Shown here: positions 25,992 to 36,398 of the stretch, in pieces
Layout: each line of letters begins with the position of its first letter
Numbering within the stretch: position 1 is the first letter of the stretch
Assembly (NCBI RefSeq): GCF_037113415.1
Contig: NZ_CP146608.1
Location: 310,001-374,000, forward strand
DNA from: Devosia sp. XK-2
GTDB taxonomy: Bacteria; Pseudomonadota; Alphaproteobacteria; Rhizobiales; Devosiaceae
Direction: 5' to 3'
DNA length: 64,000 nt
The notes under the pieces: model-generated
The model's database searches: none
What the model was told of the DNA's origin: nothing
What the model saw: the letters and a program-made list of their open reading frames with translations, nothing else
Program-made: the position numbers and the translations under genes

Positions 25992-27425
25992 TTACCCCGC
26001 CCGTTTCGACCACTTCACCTGCGGCACAAACGCAAAATCCCGATCGAACGGATAGCTTGGCCGCGGCGTGTGCTTGCGCTCGGTCCGCTCCACGAACTGG
26101 TCCACCACGCCAGGAGAAAGTGCCATGATGCCCGGATTGGCGATGGGTCCCAGTTCGGGCGAGAGATAGCCCGATTTCACCGCGATGATCTTTGCGGCTT
26201 TCGGGTCGAGCCCGAGCTTGGTAAAATCCGCGATATTGTGGAAGGGACGCCGCCGCGCCGTCAGCACCAGGTCAATGCCGCCAATGCGCACCACCGCCTC
26301 ACGCAAGCGCACATCGTCTGTTGCGAGCAAGAACATCACCTCGGCCTCCGCATCGACCGGTATGCTCGACGGATCAAGATTCGCCCCGATATGCAGCTTC
26401 ACCCGCGCGCCCACGCCAGCTGCATAGGTCGCATCGGTCGCCGCCTTGTCGGCGATACCCGCAAAAACGACGCCCGTCGCCCCCTTGGCGATCAATTCGG
26501 CCAAGACCTCAGCGCGGTCGCCCACGCCGCCACCGGTGGGGTTGTCCCCCGATTCGGCGAGCACCACCGGGTGGGTTGTGCTGGCAACGGCCCGATCCAC
26601 GCATTCGGCAATCGAGCCGGTCTCCATGCCGAAAACGAAGCCGTCCCGAATGTCCCAATAATTTTGCGCCAGATGCGCGGCGGCTTTCTCTATGGCAACC
26701 CGGTCCGTACCCGTCACCACCGCACAAGCTGTGGCGCGCGGCTCGTCGGCCCAGACATAGCCAACCTGGAAGCTGGCATCCCAGATGCCGCTCGGTTCTT
26801 CGACTTTATGGATCTGCGCATAAAAGCTCCTGGCTGGCTCATCCTGCGTCGAGGTGCGCTCGCCCGGCAGCAGCACCGGCACCGGCGCCCAGGCCAGAAC
26901 CGGCTTCACGCCGGTCTTGAGCGCCCGCACCAGCATGGTCACGGCCCGGCGCATGGTGTCGGGCACATCGATATGGGGCGCGGTGCGATAGGTGGAGAAC
27001 ATGTCCAGCACGTCGATAATGCGCTGGGAAATATTGCCATGAAGGTCATAGCTTGCTGAAATCAGCACGTCGGGGCCAACCACCTCGCGCACCGCGCTGA
27101 TGAAATCGCCCTCGGCATCGAACATGCCTTCGACATGCATGGCGCCATGCATGGCCAGATAAACCCCGTCGAGCGGCATTGCCGCCTTGAGCCCATCGAG
27201 AATTTCGCTCTTCCAGCGTTCATAAAGAGCCCGTTCCACCGGCCCGCCGGCAATGGCGCGGGCATGCAGAATGGTCACGAACTCGGCCGGAAAATGCGTC
27301 AGGAAATCGAAATATTGATCCTTGAGCATGGAGGGGCCGCGCAGCACGCGAAAATCGGCTTCGCGGGCGAGGACGGGATTATAGGTGCTGCATTCGGTGT
27401 GCAGTCCGGCAACGGCGATTTTCAC
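25992..27425 (-). CDS. M81 family metallopeptidase (MlrC-like), copy 1
   Basis: A 477-residue cytoplasmic protein of the M81/DUF1485 family, whose founder MlrC finishes breakdown of linear microcystin. Zinc-binding stretches are visible: GLHTECSTYNP at residues 7-17, YLAMHGAMHVEG near 90, SASYDLHGN near 125, and DNPTGGGVGD at the start of the C-terminal domain. The real substrates of most members are unknown. It starts with GTG and overlaps the MFS gene stop by one base (TAGTG), so both are translated together, suggesting that the carrier brings in its substrate. Confidence 0.87.
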   Translation of the reverse strand: MKIAVAGLHTECSTYNPVLAREADFRVLRGPSMLKDQYFDFLTHFPAEFVTILHARAIAGGPVERALYERWKSEILDGLKAAMPLDGVYLAMHGAMHVEGMFDAEGDFISAVREVVGPDVLISASYDLHGNISQRIIDVLDMFSTYRTAPHIDVPDTMRRAVTMLVRALKTGVKPVLAWAPVPVLLPGERTSTQDEPARSFYAQIHKVEEPSGIWDASFQVGYVWADEPRATACAVVTGTDRVAIEKAAAHLAQNYWDIRDGFVFGMETGSIAECVDRAVASTTHPVVLAESGDNPTGGGVGDRAEVLAELIAKGATGVVFAGIADKAATDATYAAGVGARVKLHIGANLDPSSIPVDAEAEVMFLLATDDVRLREAVVRIGGIDLVLTARRRPFHNIADFTKLGLDPKAAKIIAVKSGYLSPELGPIANPGIMALSPGVVDQFVERTERKHTPRPSYPFDRDFAFVPQVKWSKRAG

Positions 27426-28618
27426 TAGAGAACTCCAGGGACTTCGGCTTCGATATTGTGATTGGTGCGCACCGGCCGCGGCGTGAGCCTTCCGGTGAGG
27501 AACAGGCTGACCACCAGCATGGGGATGACGCAGGCGACCCCGAGCCGGATATCGCTATGCTCGGCCACAAAGCCGATCAGCGGCGGCCCGATGAGAAAGC
27601 CCGTCAGCGCCACGAAGGAGAGTACGGCCACATTGGCCGAGGCAGCGCGGTCGCCGATCCCGGCTGCGGCCGTCACCGCCAGCGGGAAGCCCACGGAAAC
27701 GCCAATACCAATGGTGCCAAAGCCGATAAGGGCCATCTCGACGCTGGGGGCAATGAACAGCAGCACCGCGCCGGCCACGGCCAGCGTGCCACAGAGCCGC
27801 GCCGTGTTGACGCTGCCCAGCCGCTGCTTGAGAAAGTCGCCGCCGAACCGACCGGCGGCCACCATGAAGGCAAAGACGGAATAGCCCAGCCCGACCAGCC
27901 CGCCTTCGGCGCCGAGTGCGTCGCGCAGGAAAATGGCCGACCAGTCTGCCATGGCGCCCTCGGTCATGGTGATGCCGAAGACGAACAGGCACACCCCGAT
28001 CAGCGCCGGGCCGGGCAGCGACCAGGCTGAACGTTTGGCCTGCCCATTGTCGGCTTGCTCATGGTCGTTGAGCGCGGGCAGCGCCCAGGCGGCGGCGAGC
28101 GCGACCGGCAAGACGATAAAAGCCAGGAGTGGCACGGCAACGCCCGGCGCCACGCCGGCCGCGGCAAATCCCGAGCCGATCAGGCTGCCCGCCATAATGC
28201 CGAGCGACCAGCAGCCATGCGAGGTGTTCATGATCAGCCGTCCGGTGGATTTCTCCACCAGATCTGCCTCCACATTCAGCCCCAGCTCCACAAAGGAAAT
28301 GGCCGAACCCGCCAGCATCAGCGCGATGAAGAGCAGCACCGGATCGGGCGCCAGAACCGGCAGGCTGGCAGCGATGGAGTAAAACACAAAGCCGGTGAGA
28401 ATGGCCGTGCGCGCGCCGATCCGCCCCACCAGCGGCCCGGCGAAGGGCAGGGTCAGCAGTGTGCCGACCGGCAGACCAAGCAGCGCAATGGCTAACCCCG
28501 CCGGGCCAAGGCCCATGGCAGCCTGAATTTCCGGAATGCGCGGCAACCACGAACCGAAAGCCACTGGCTGTAGAAAGAAGACCAGCATCACGAGGCGTTG
28601 GGGGGAAAGGAGAGACAT
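27425..28618 (-). CDS. MFS transporter (YbjJ/FucP-like)
   Basis: A 397-residue protein with about 12 hydrophobic segments. MSLLSPQRLVMLVFFLQP at the N-terminus and LGPAGLAIALLGLPVG resemble the YbjJ branch of the major facilitator superfamily. Start 28618 follows AAGGAGAGAC in mRNA sense; the open frame extends upstream only into a repeat. It is upstream of and one base overlapped with the M81 peptidase gene. The substrate is unknown; a small peptide or sugar conjugate used by M81 is a guess. Confidence 0.88.
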   Translation of the reverse strand: MSLLSPQRLVMLVFFLQPVAFGSWLPRIPEIQAAMGLGPAGLAIALLGLPVGTLLTLPFAGPLVGRIGARTAILTGFVFYSIAASLPVLAPDPVLLFIALMLAGSAISFVELGLNVEADLVEKSTGRLIMNTSHGCWSLGIMAGSLIGSGFAAAGVAPGVAVPLLAFIVLPVALAAAWALPALNDHEQADNGQAKRSAWSLPGPALIGVCLFVFGITMTEGAMADWSAIFLRDALGAEGGLVGLGYSVFAFMVAAGRFGGDFLKQRLGSVNTARLCGTLAVAGAVLLFIAPSVEMALIGFGTIGIGVSVGFPLAVTAAAGIGDRAASANVAVLSFVALTGFLIGPPLIGFVAEHSDIRLGVACVIPMLVVSLFLTGRLTPRPVRTNHNIEAEVPGVL

Positions 28619-28659
28619 GAAACTGCTCGATTGTGATGGCCACCGGCCTACCCGGCGGC

Positions 28660-28866
28660 ACGACGCGGCTCCCTCCCCTTGATGGGGAGGGTTGGGGTGG
28701 GGTGCTTCAGAGGCGCAATCCTTGGCGGTCCTCCAATTCCTTCCTCTGAGGAGAAGGAGACAGGCCAGCGTGACTTCCACTCCCACCCTTCCGTCCTCGG
28801 GCCTGACCCGAGGACCAGTTGAGACATCCACCGCGTCGCCAATGACCCTCGGATCAGGTCCGAGGG
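28660..28866. repeat. Intergenic repeats downstream of the SnoaL-like gene
   Basis: A CTCCCTCCCCTTGATGGGGAGGG palindrome (about 28671-28690) with a GGGGTGGGG arm and a degenerate partner near 28742 form a REP-type pair. CCTCGGGCCTGACCCGAGG (28795-28813) and CCCTCGGATCAGGTCCGAGGG (28846-28866) are two further hairpins of the family also seen at 685. Confidence 0.6.
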
Positions 28867-28885
28867 CGGCACGGTGGTTTAGAAA

Positions 28886-29374
28886 TTAGTCCTGCTTGGG
28901 CATCGGATAAGGCAAATATCCCACGAACCCCGTCAGCTTCCATTGCCCGGAAACCTTGCGGCAGAAATAGAGCGTCTGCCAATTGAGGACATCCTTGCCG
29001 CCATCGGCCAGGGCAATCTCGCCATTGAACTTCTTGTGGGCAATGGCGCGTTCGCCAGTGATCTCGATTTCGGTCAGGCTCGTCGCGCGGTGAATGCCGG
29101 CCTCTTGATCTTCGGCATAAACCACCTTCTGCCCCTCATGGGCCTGGCGCAGCCACTCATCGCGATAGTCTGCGAGGGTAGGGAAGCTGATCGTCCAGCC
29201 ATCGGGATTGTCGTCCTTATTGCCATTGATGCCCATGAAGTCATCGGCGACGAAATCCTCTTCCACCATCGACCAGTCGGCATTGACAAAGGCCTTGATG
29301 TCGCGCGGCACCAGCATGGTCCAGATTGCCGAGCGGTCGGCATCATTGGGAAAGGGATTGGTCGAAAGGCTCAT
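28886..29374 (-). CDS. SnoaL/NTF2-like fold protein
   Basis: The 162-residue product from ATG 29374 (or 177 from 29419) has the alternating alpha-beta pattern and aromatic/acidic spacing of the NTF2-like fold. AFVNADWSMVEEDFVADDFMGI forms the first helical part and strands such as AIAHKKFNGEI and LYFCRKVSGQWKLTGFVGYLPY close the cone. Such proteins include ketosteroid-isomerase-like enzymes and many of unknown role. Catalytic residues cannot be assigned. It is on the opposite strand to the importer operon at 29740. Confidence 0.6.
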   Translation of the reverse strand: MSLSTNPFPNDADRSAIWTMLVPRDIKAFVNADWSMVEEDFVADDFMGINGNKDDNPDGWTISFPTLADYRDEWLRQAHEGQKVVYAEDQEAGIHRATSLTEIEITGERAIAHKKFNGEIALADGGKDVLNWQTLYFCRKVSGQWKLTGFVGYLPYPMPKQD

Positions 29375-29475
29375 CTCGGTCTCTTGCTGGCTGCCGGCGC
29401 GCTGACGCACGTCCGCCATTTCTGTTTCAAATTTTCACGCACGACATACACATGCAGTCTCATGAAAGAGGCCAC

Positions 29476-29550
29476 ATGGATACCAATTGCGACATGGTGC
29501 GCGTTCCCTTGCCATTTGTCCACACCCATGACGCGCATTTTGACGCCTGA
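29476..29550 (+). CDS. Possible 24-residue small protein or leader ORF
   Basis: ATG 29476 follows AAAGAGG at a normal distance and opens 24 codons rich in histidine (FVHTHDAHFDA) before a TGA. Only the ribosome site supports translation. It lies upstream of the TTGACA at 29638, so it would not be in that transcript. Confidence 0.2.
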   Translation: MDTNCDMVRVPLPFVHTHDAHFDA

Positions 29551-29610
29551 GATGCCTAGAAATGCAGCAATACGGTGCTGGTTTGGGCAAAGCGCGTGGG
29601 TGGCTTAAAT

Positions 29611-29653
29611 TGGTATTGTATTGGCGTCGAATGTGTGTTGACATTGTGTTGGC
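29611..29653. promoter_or_regulatory. Imperfect direct repeat with -35 box
   Basis: TGGTATTGTATTGGC (29611-29625) and TGACATTGTGTTGGC (29639-29653) share 12 of 15 bases with a period of 28. The second contains TTGACA (29638-29643). It may be an activator or repressor site for the operon that follows. Confidence 0.3.
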
Positions 29654-29674
29654 AAGGCGCCTAGTCTTGAAAAT

Positions 29675-29688
29675 CGTTTACACAAACG
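29675..29688. promoter_or_regulatory. Operator-like inverted repeat
   Basis: CGTTT-ACAC-AAACG is a perfect 5-bp inverted repeat 37 bases downstream of a TTGACA and 51 bases before the first start codon. It is a candidate site for the RpiR regulator encoded at 35332, or for an unlinked LacI protein. Confidence 0.4.
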
Positions 29689-29739
29689 GCACCGATCCGC
29701 AAGAGATCGGCGGGTTGATAAAAAAGGGAACGTCAAGGT

Positions 29740-30894
29740 ATGCGGGTAGGCATTATCGGCCTCGGCTATCGTCTGGGATATCTGGCGCGGGTCTTTTCCG
29801 CGGCGCGCGACGATTTCGAGATTGTGGGCTATGTCGACCCGGCACCGGCCGGTTTGCCCTATACTGCCGAGCATGGCGTTTCCGTCGGTTCTCAATATGA
29901 CAGCCTCGAGCAGATGATCGACGAAGGGAACCTCGATCTGCTCATGGTCGGCTCGCCCAATCACCTGCATCTCGAGCATATTCGCATTGGCCTTGAACGC
30001 GGCATGAAGATCTTTGCCGAAAAGCCGGTTGTGACCTCGGTAGAGGACACCATGGCGCTGGCCGAACTGATCGGCAAATACGGCTCGGACAATGTCATGG
30101 TTGGGCTGGTCCTGCGCTATGCCCCGCTTTATGTCGATCTGCGCAAGGCTCAGGCCGAGGGTCGGTTGGGCGATATTGCCTCCATCGAGGCCTCAGAGAC
30201 CATCCCGCCCTATCACGGCGCCTTTTTCATGCGCGACTGGCGGCGCTACCAGCAATATTCGGGCAGTTTCATGCTCGAAAAATGCTGCCACGATCTCGAC
30301 CTTTACAATGGCGTCATGGGTTGCCGCCCGCGCTTCGTGGCCAGCTTTGGCGGCCGCAAGAGCTTCACTCCGGAAAATGCTCCCCAGGATGCCGGCGCCA
30401 ACGATCTCACTGTCTATCACCGCAAGCCTTCGGGTTGGATGGGCTCGGACAAGGTCTTCGACAGCGACGGCGATATCATCGATTTTCAGTCCGCCCTCGT
30501 GCAATATGAGAACGGCGCGGCGCTGACCTTCCACACCAATATGAACGTGCCTGACGACTTCCGTCGTTTCGCGGTGATCGGCGCTAAGGGCATGGCGGAA
30601 GGCGATTTCATCCGTAATTATTTCAAGGTCACCGACAGCCGCACCTCCGAGCGGCTTGAGGACAAGACCTATCAGGTCTCCGAGCTCAGCCAGCATTACG
30701 GCGCTGACGAGCAGATGGCCGAGGACATCCTCAAGCATATGATCGATGGTGTGCCTCTGCCGGTCTCGGTGACCGACGCGCTGGAGGCGGGGCTCCTGGC
30801 TCTCTCGATGGACGAGGCCATGCGCACCAAGTCGGTGATCGACATGACCCCCATCTGGCAGCGCTTCGATGCTGCCCTGGGCAAGGGACGCTGA
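29740..30894 (+). CDS. Gfo/Idh/MocA family oxidoreductase
   Basis: A 384-residue NAD(P)-dependent oxidoreductase. The Rossmann motif GIIGLGYRLGY (4-14) opens the protein, AEKPV (about 90) holds the conserved lysine, and EKCCHDLDLYN (about 182-192) supplies the catalytic histidine and aspartate. Family members oxidise or epimerise sugars, inositols and aminosugars, and some act as glycosidases. It leads an operon with a CUT1 importer, so it probably takes part in using the imported sugar. The exact reaction is unknown. Confidence 0.88.
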   Translation: MRVGIIGLGYRLGYLARVFSAARDDFEIVGYVDPAPAGLPYTAEHGVSVGSQYDSLEQMIDEGNLDLLMVGSPNHLHLEHIRIGLERGMKIFAEKPVVTSVEDTMALAELIGKYGSDNVMVGLVLRYAPLYVDLRKAQAEGRLGDIASIEASETIPPYHGAFFMRDWRRYQQYSGSFMLEKCCHDLDLYNGVMGCRPRFVASFGGRKSFTPENAPQDAGANDLTVYHRKPSGWMGSDKVFDSDGDIIDFQSALVQYENGAALTFHTNMNVPDDFRRFAVIGAKGMAEGDFIRNYFKVTDSRTSERLEDKTYQVSELSQHYGADEQMAEDILKHMIDGVPLPVSVTDALEAGLLALSMDEAMRTKSVIDMTPIWQRFDAALGKGR

Positions 30895-30906
30895 GGAGAC
30901 ACGCCG

Positions 30907-31794
30907 ATGACCAGCACCAGAAGCGCCACCCTCTTCGCCCTCGCCCTGCTGGCACCGGCATTGATCTATATCCTGACGATCGTGGCTTACCCGCTGTTCG
31001 ACACGATCGTGCTCAGCTTCACCAATGCGTCGCTGCGTCAGGATTACGATTTTGTCGGCTGGGCCAATTACCAGCGCATTTTCGGTGCCGGCAATTTCAC
31101 CGAAGTCATCATCCGCACCTTCATCTGGACCTTCTTTTCGGTCTCCATGAAAATGGTCATCGGCATGTGCGGCGCAGTCCTGCTCAATGCGGCAATTCCC
31201 GGCCAGGCGCTGTTCCGCATTCTCACCATGCCGCCCTGGATCGTGCCCATGGCCATCGGCATTTTCATGTGGGGCTGGATGTATAATGGCCAGTTCGGCA
31301 TGATCTCGGGCCTGTTGCAGAATTTCGGCATCACCGATGGCCCCATTGCCTGGCTGGCCTATGGCAATACCGCCTTCTGGGCCACCATTGTCACCGATGT
31401 GTGGATCGGCGTGCCCATGGTCACCATCTATTTCCTGGCCGCCATGCAATCGATCCCGCGCGATCTGCATGAAGCCGCCTGGACCGATGGTGCAGGCCGC
31501 TTCTATCGCTTCCGCCGCATCACCGTGCCTTTGATGGTGCCCGCCATCATCACCATGAGCCTGCTCTCGCTCATCGCCACCTTCAATTCTTTCGATATCA
31601 TCTGGATCCTGACCCAGGGCGGCCCGTCCGGCTCGACCACCACCATGATTATCGACACCTACAAGACCGCCATGGGCTCCCGGAAATATGGCGAAGGCGC
31701 CGCGCGCGCCGTGGTCATCTCGCTCTTCGTGACGGCTTTCTGCATCGTCTACTTCCGCGCGGTCCGCAAGCTCCAGCAGGGAGAAGCCAAATGA
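30907..31794 (+). CDS. Sugar ABC transporter permease 1 (CUT1, MalF type)
   Basis: A 295-residue protein with six hydrophobic segments. The EAA loop motif EAAWTDGAGRFYRFRRITVPLM (about residues 190-211) contacts the ATPase. It overlaps permease 2 by four bases (ATGA at 31791). CUT1 importers carry oligosaccharides and glycosides. Confidence 0.93.
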   Translation: MTSTRSATLFALALLAPALIYILTIVAYPLFDTIVLSFTNASLRQDYDFVGWANYQRIFGAGNFTEVIIRTFIWTFFSVSMKMVIGMCGAVLLNAAIPGQALFRILTMPPWIVPMAIGIFMWGWMYNGQFGMISGLLQNFGITDGPIAWLAYGNTAFWATIVTDVWIGVPMVTIYFLAAMQSIPRDLHEAAWTDGAGRFYRFRRITVPLMVPAIITMSLLSLIATFNSFDIIWILTQGGPSGSTTTMIIDTYKTAMGSRKYGEGAARAVVISLFVTAFCIVYFRAVRKLQQGEAK

Positions 31795-32726
31795 GCGACG
31801 TCGCCCGTTCCACCGAAGTGGCTGCCGCCGACAGCAAGGCCAGCGTCAAGCCCCGCCGCGGGCTCTGGTCCGCCGCCCGACCGATGATCGACCGCTATAG
31901 TCTGCTCGAGGTGGTCGGGCTCTATGTCGGTATCGCGATCTTCCTGTTCTTCGTCCTGGCGCCGTTCATCGAAGGCTTCCTGGTGTCATTGAAGCCTTTG
32001 GCGCAGCTCTTTTCCACGCCCTATAGCTTCATCCCCAAAAACTGGTCCTTCGATGCCTATGTCAATATGTGGGTCTCGGTGCCGGCCCTGGGCATGCACA
32101 TCTTCAATTCCTTCTTCATCTCGACCGTGGTGACGCTCATTGTCGTCGTCATTGTCGTGCCCGCCGCCTATGCCTTTGCCCGCTTCAACTTCACCGGCGC
32201 CGGGCTGATGCTGGGCGCGTTCCTCGCGGTCAACATGTTCTCGGGCGCCGTGCTGCTCATCCCGCTGTTCCGGCTGATGCGTACCCTTGGCCTGCTCAAT
32301 ACCTATTGGGCCATGATCGTGCCGGGCGCCGCTTTCCTCATCCCGTCCTCCGTGTGGCTGTTGCGCACCTATATGATGCGCATTCCCCGCGAGCTCGACG
32401 AGGCCGCCTGGGTCGATGGCGCCAGCCGTCTTTATACCCTGCGCCGGGTCATCCTGCCGCTGGCCATGCCGGGCATCGTGGTCGTTGCCATCATGACCTT
32501 TATCGGCGCCTACGCCCAGCAATTCATCTTCGCGCTGACCTTCAACTCCAAGACCGAATTCATGCCTTTGCCGATCGGGCTCTTTGCCTTCTTCGGCAAG
32601 CAGGAAGTGATCTGGAACGAGCTGATGGCGGCCTCTTTCGTCGGAATCCTGCCGGTCATGATCGTGATCGTGTTCCTGCAGCGCTATCTCGTCGCCGGTC
32701 TCACCGCCGGTGCCGTGAAGCAATAA
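31791..32726 (+). CDS. Sugar ABC transporter permease 2 (CUT1, MalG type)
   Basis: A 311-residue protein. A hydrophilic N-terminal stretch of about 35 residues is followed by six membrane segments. The EAA motif is EAAWVDGASRLYTLRRVILPLA (about residues 203-224). It pairs with the preceding permease. The binding protein starts 112 bases later. Confidence 0.93.
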   Translation: MSDVARSTEVAAADSKASVKPRRGLWSAARPMIDRYSLLEVVGLYVGIAIFLFFVLAPFIEGFLVSLKPLAQLFSTPYSFIPKNWSFDAYVNMWVSVPALGMHIFNSFFISTVVTLIVVVIVVPAAYAFARFNFTGAGLMLGAFLAVNMFSGAVLLIPLFRLMRTLGLLNTYWAMIVPGAAFLIPSSVWLLRTYMMRIPRELDEAAWVDGASRLYTLRRVILPLAMPGIVVVAIMTFIGAYAQQFIFALTFNSKTEFMPLPIGLFAFFGKQEVIWNELMAASFVGILPVMIVIVFLQRYLVAGLTAGAVKQ

Positions 32727-32837
32727 CTGGAGCGCCTCTTTGCCGAGGCGCGCCAACAAGGGTTTGGAGATCGCTCGGTGTCTGATGCCGAACGGCTCCA
32801 GAAGGGCCGAGGGGCCCATAATCAAGGGAGACTACAA

Positions 32838-34052
32838 GTGAAAAAGACAATCGGTTTGCTGACCGTGTCCATGCTGGCCCTGGCCGGCGCTGCCCCGGCG
32901 GCTTACGCGCAGGACAAGGAAATTGCCTTCATCAACTGCGGTGACGAGCTGACCGCAGGCTACGCCGACTACTTCGCCGAGTGGGAAGCTGCCAATCCCG
33001 GCTTCAAGGTTGTGCCCGAGATCGTGGGCTGGGGCCAATGTCAGGATAAGGTGACCACGCTCGCCGCTGCGGGCACCCCGGTTGCCCTCGCCTATGTCGG
33101 CTCGCGCACCCTCAAGCAGTTCGCCCAGAACGACCTGATCGTGCCCGTTCCGATGACCGACGAGGAAAAGGCATCCTACTACAATTACGTGCCCGACACC
33201 GTCACCTTCGACGGCACCCAGTGGGGCGTACCGGTCGCCTTCTCGACCAAGGCCCTGTTCTGGAACAAGGACCTGTTCGAAGAAGCCGGTCTCGATCCGG
33301 AAGTGCCGCCCAAGACCTGGGAAGAAAAGATCGCTTTCGCCAAGCAGATCACCGAGAACACCGACGCTGCCGGCTATGGTGCCGTTGCCAAGACCTTTGA
33401 CAACACCATGCACCAGTTCCTGCATTGGGTTTACACCAATGACGGCCTGATCATCGACGCCGACAACAATATCGTTGCCAACTCGCCCCAGGTCCTGGCT
33501 GCCCTCACCGCTCTTCGCGACATCATCCCCTATTCCGAAGAAGGCCCGACTGCTTACGAGCAGAACGAAGTCCGCGCCATCTGGCTCGATGGTGGCGTCG
33601 CCATGATCGAAGCCTCGGTCGGTGCGGCTCTGCGCGCCGAAGAAGCCGGCATGAATTGGGGTGTCGCCCCGCTGCCGCTCGGTCCGGATGCCAAGGGTCC
33701 CGGTACCCTGCTGATCACCGACGCCCTGGCCGTTTTCAAGGGTACGGGTGTGGAAGAGCAGGCCATTAGCCTGGCCAAGTTCATCACCGATGGCCAGCGC
33801 CAGTGGGATGCGGAAATGGCCCAGGGCCTGACCCCGCTGCGTCCGCTGCATTCCGACGAACTGGTTGCCGAAACCCCCTATTGGAAGCCGTTCCTGGACG
33901 GCATCGAATTCGGTGGTCCCGAGCCGCTGTTCACCGACTATATCGGTCTGCAGAACACCATGATCGAAATGGTCCAGTCGGTCGTGACCGGCGCTGCCGA
34001 GCCTGAGGCCGCCCTCGAAAAGGCCGCCGCTGAGCTCGAACTTTACAAGTAA
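32838..34052 (+). CDS. Sugar ABC transporter binding protein (CUT1, SBP family 1)
   Basis: A 404-residue secreted protein, starting with GTG 32838 behind [25 protein letters not shown]...AYAQ is the signal peptide (to about 23), and the mature part is a MalE-like family 1 solute-binding protein (FNCG-type start [21 protein letters not shown], later [21 protein letters not shown]). Placement after the permeases and before the ATPase makes a complete importer. The frame is open 20 codons upstream but without a ribosome site. Confidence 0.93.
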   Translation: MKKTIGLLTVSMLALAGAAPAAYAQDKEIAFINCGDELTAGYADYFAEWEAANPGFKVVPEIVGWGQCQDKVTTLAAAGTPVALAYVGSRTLKQFAQNDLIVPVPMTDEEKASYYNYVPDTVTFDGTQWGVPVAFSTKALFWNKDLFEEAGLDPEVPPKTWEEKIAFAKQITENTDAAGYGAVAKTFDNTMHQFLHWVYTNDGLIIDADNNIVANSPQVLAALTALRDIIPYSEEGPTAYEQNEVRAIWLDGGVAMIEASVGAALRAEEAGMNWGVAPLPLGPDAKGPGTLLITDALAVFKGTGVEEQAISLAKFITDGQRQWDAEMAQGLTPLRPLHSDELVAETPYWKPFLDGIEFGGPEPLFTDYIGLQNTMIEMVQSVVTGAAEPEAALEKAAAELELYK

Positions 34053-34126
34053 GGTCCCTCCCGACCGGCCGCCGTCCCAAGGGGCGGCGGCACCCTTCCC
34101 AATTTCCGTGCCCGGAGACGCGAACC

Positions 34127-35203
<1,077 letters not shown>

Positions 35204-35331
35204 TAGCGCGATGGCCGCACCGGGCGTCGCCCGCGCCGGCGGCACGTCCCGGTTCGTCCATGCGGCAAACAAGGAGCTGGAGCACATAGGCTTTTCGTTG
35301 AAATGTTGAGGTGATCCAAGGGGGACGGGCA

Positions 35332-36198
35332 ATGCTGGACATAGTGGGGCTTTTGCAGACCGAAAAGGACGCGTTCACGCGGTCCGAACGGGCCCTGACC
35401 GAAATTGTCCTGGCCGATGTCGATAGCGTGCTCAAGATGAGCATCGTCGATCTGGCCGCCCAGGCAGATGTGTCTCCCCCCACCGTCACGCGTTTCTGCC
35501 GACGCCTTGGCTGCGACTCTTACGCCGATTTCAAGGTGCGACTGGCCCAGTCGCGCTTTGTCGGACAGCGCTATTTCGCGCCCAAGGCCGGCCCCACCAG
35601 CGTGCCCGAGATCGCCCAGGGTGTCGTCAACGGCATCCAGTCCATCATCTACGAAACTTTCGAACAGCTCGATTTCAACGCTGTGGAACGGGCCGCCGAA
35701 AGCATCGTCAAGTCCAACTATGTGCTCGCCTTTGGTTCGGGCGGCGCCTCGTCCATGATGGCCGGCGAGATCGAGACCCGCCTGTTCCGCCTCGGCCTCA
35801 AGGTTGCCTCCACCGACGATCATCAGCTGCAATTGATGCGCGTCGCCGCCGCACCCCCCGGCACGGTCATCATCGGCTTTTCCATGTCGGGCAATAATGC
35901 CCAATTGGCCAAGACCCTGACCGTGGCCGGTGAATATGGCCTCACCCGCATCGTCGCTACCCGTTCGGGCTCCATGGTCTCGGGCCAGACCGATATCCTC
36001 CTGCCGGTCAATTGGCATGAAAATTCCGATATCCTGCGCCCCACGCCCGGCCGCTATGCCTTCCTCGCCACGGTCGATGTCCTGGCTCAGACCGTGGCCA
36101 CCCGTCTCGGCCCCGCGGCTGTCGCCAGCATGCGCCGCATCAAACACCAACTTGTCGTCAATCGCGACGGCGACGACGCCCAGCCGCTGGGGGACTGA
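35332..36198 (+). CDS. MurR/RpiR-family regulator
   Basis: A 288-residue regulator with an N-terminal helix-turn-helix (about 20-75; SIVDLAAQADVSPPTVTRFCRRLGCDSYADFK) and a C-terminal SIS domain for phosphosugar binding (about 125-265; LAFGSGGASSMMA, IGFSMSGNNAQL). Start ATG 35332 follows GGGGGAC; the GTG at 35311 is less likely. RpiR proteins often respond to aminosugar phosphates, in keeping with the GH20 gene that follows. It probably controls this operon. Confidence 0.9.
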   Translation: MLDIVGLLQTEKDAFTRSERALTEIVLADVDSVLKMSIVDLAAQADVSPPTVTRFCRRLGCDSYADFKVRLAQSRFVGQRYFAPKAGPTSVPEIAQGVVNGIQSIIYETFEQLDFNAVERAAESIVKSNYVLAFGSGGASSMMAGEIETRLFRLGLKVASTDDHQLQLMRVAAAPPGTVIIGFSMSGNNAQLAKTLTVAGEYGLTRIVATRSGSMVSGQTDILLPVNWHENSDILRPTPGRYAFLATVDVLAQTVATRLGPAAVASMRRIKHQLVVNRDGDDAQPLGD

Positions 36199-36242
36199 TG
36201 CAGCCTCCTTCAGGGGTGCTATCGGCCCGAAATCCGGTCTGT

Positions 36243-36362
36243 GGCTCCACCCCACCCTCATTCCCTCCCCATCAAGGGGAGGGAGGCGCAGGCTGAAGCG
36301 CCAATGTTCATCGTCTCCCTCCCCCTTGTGGGGAGGGATCAAGGGTGGGGGTGCTGCGCCCG
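36243..36362. repeat. REP-type pair between rpiR-like gene and GH20 gene
   Basis: CTCCCCATCAAGGGGAGGGAGGCGCAGG and CTCCCTCCCCCTTGTGGGGAGGG face the CACCCCACCCTC and GGGTGGGGGTG outer arms. The same arrangement, including CAATGTTCATCGTC-like centre, recurs at 40733-40850. Confidence 0.7.
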
Positions 36363-36398
36363 CCACCAAGCTCGGACTTCAACGACAGAGTTCTCTCA

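Larger units (their letters stand above)
29375..29739. other. Regulatory gap before the CUT1 importer operon
   Basis: No standard gene is seen in these 365 bases. They contain a possible 24-codon ORF (29476-29550), a 28-base-spaced direct repeat (29611-29653), TTGACA at 29638 and an operator-like inverted repeat at 29675. Confidence 0.5.

Noticed and set aside
29326..29900. ORFs 29326-29550 and 29562-29900 as genes
   Set aside because: The first overlaps the SnoaL-like gene (only its last 24 codons have a ribosome site) and the second overlaps the Gfo/Idh gene start out of frame.
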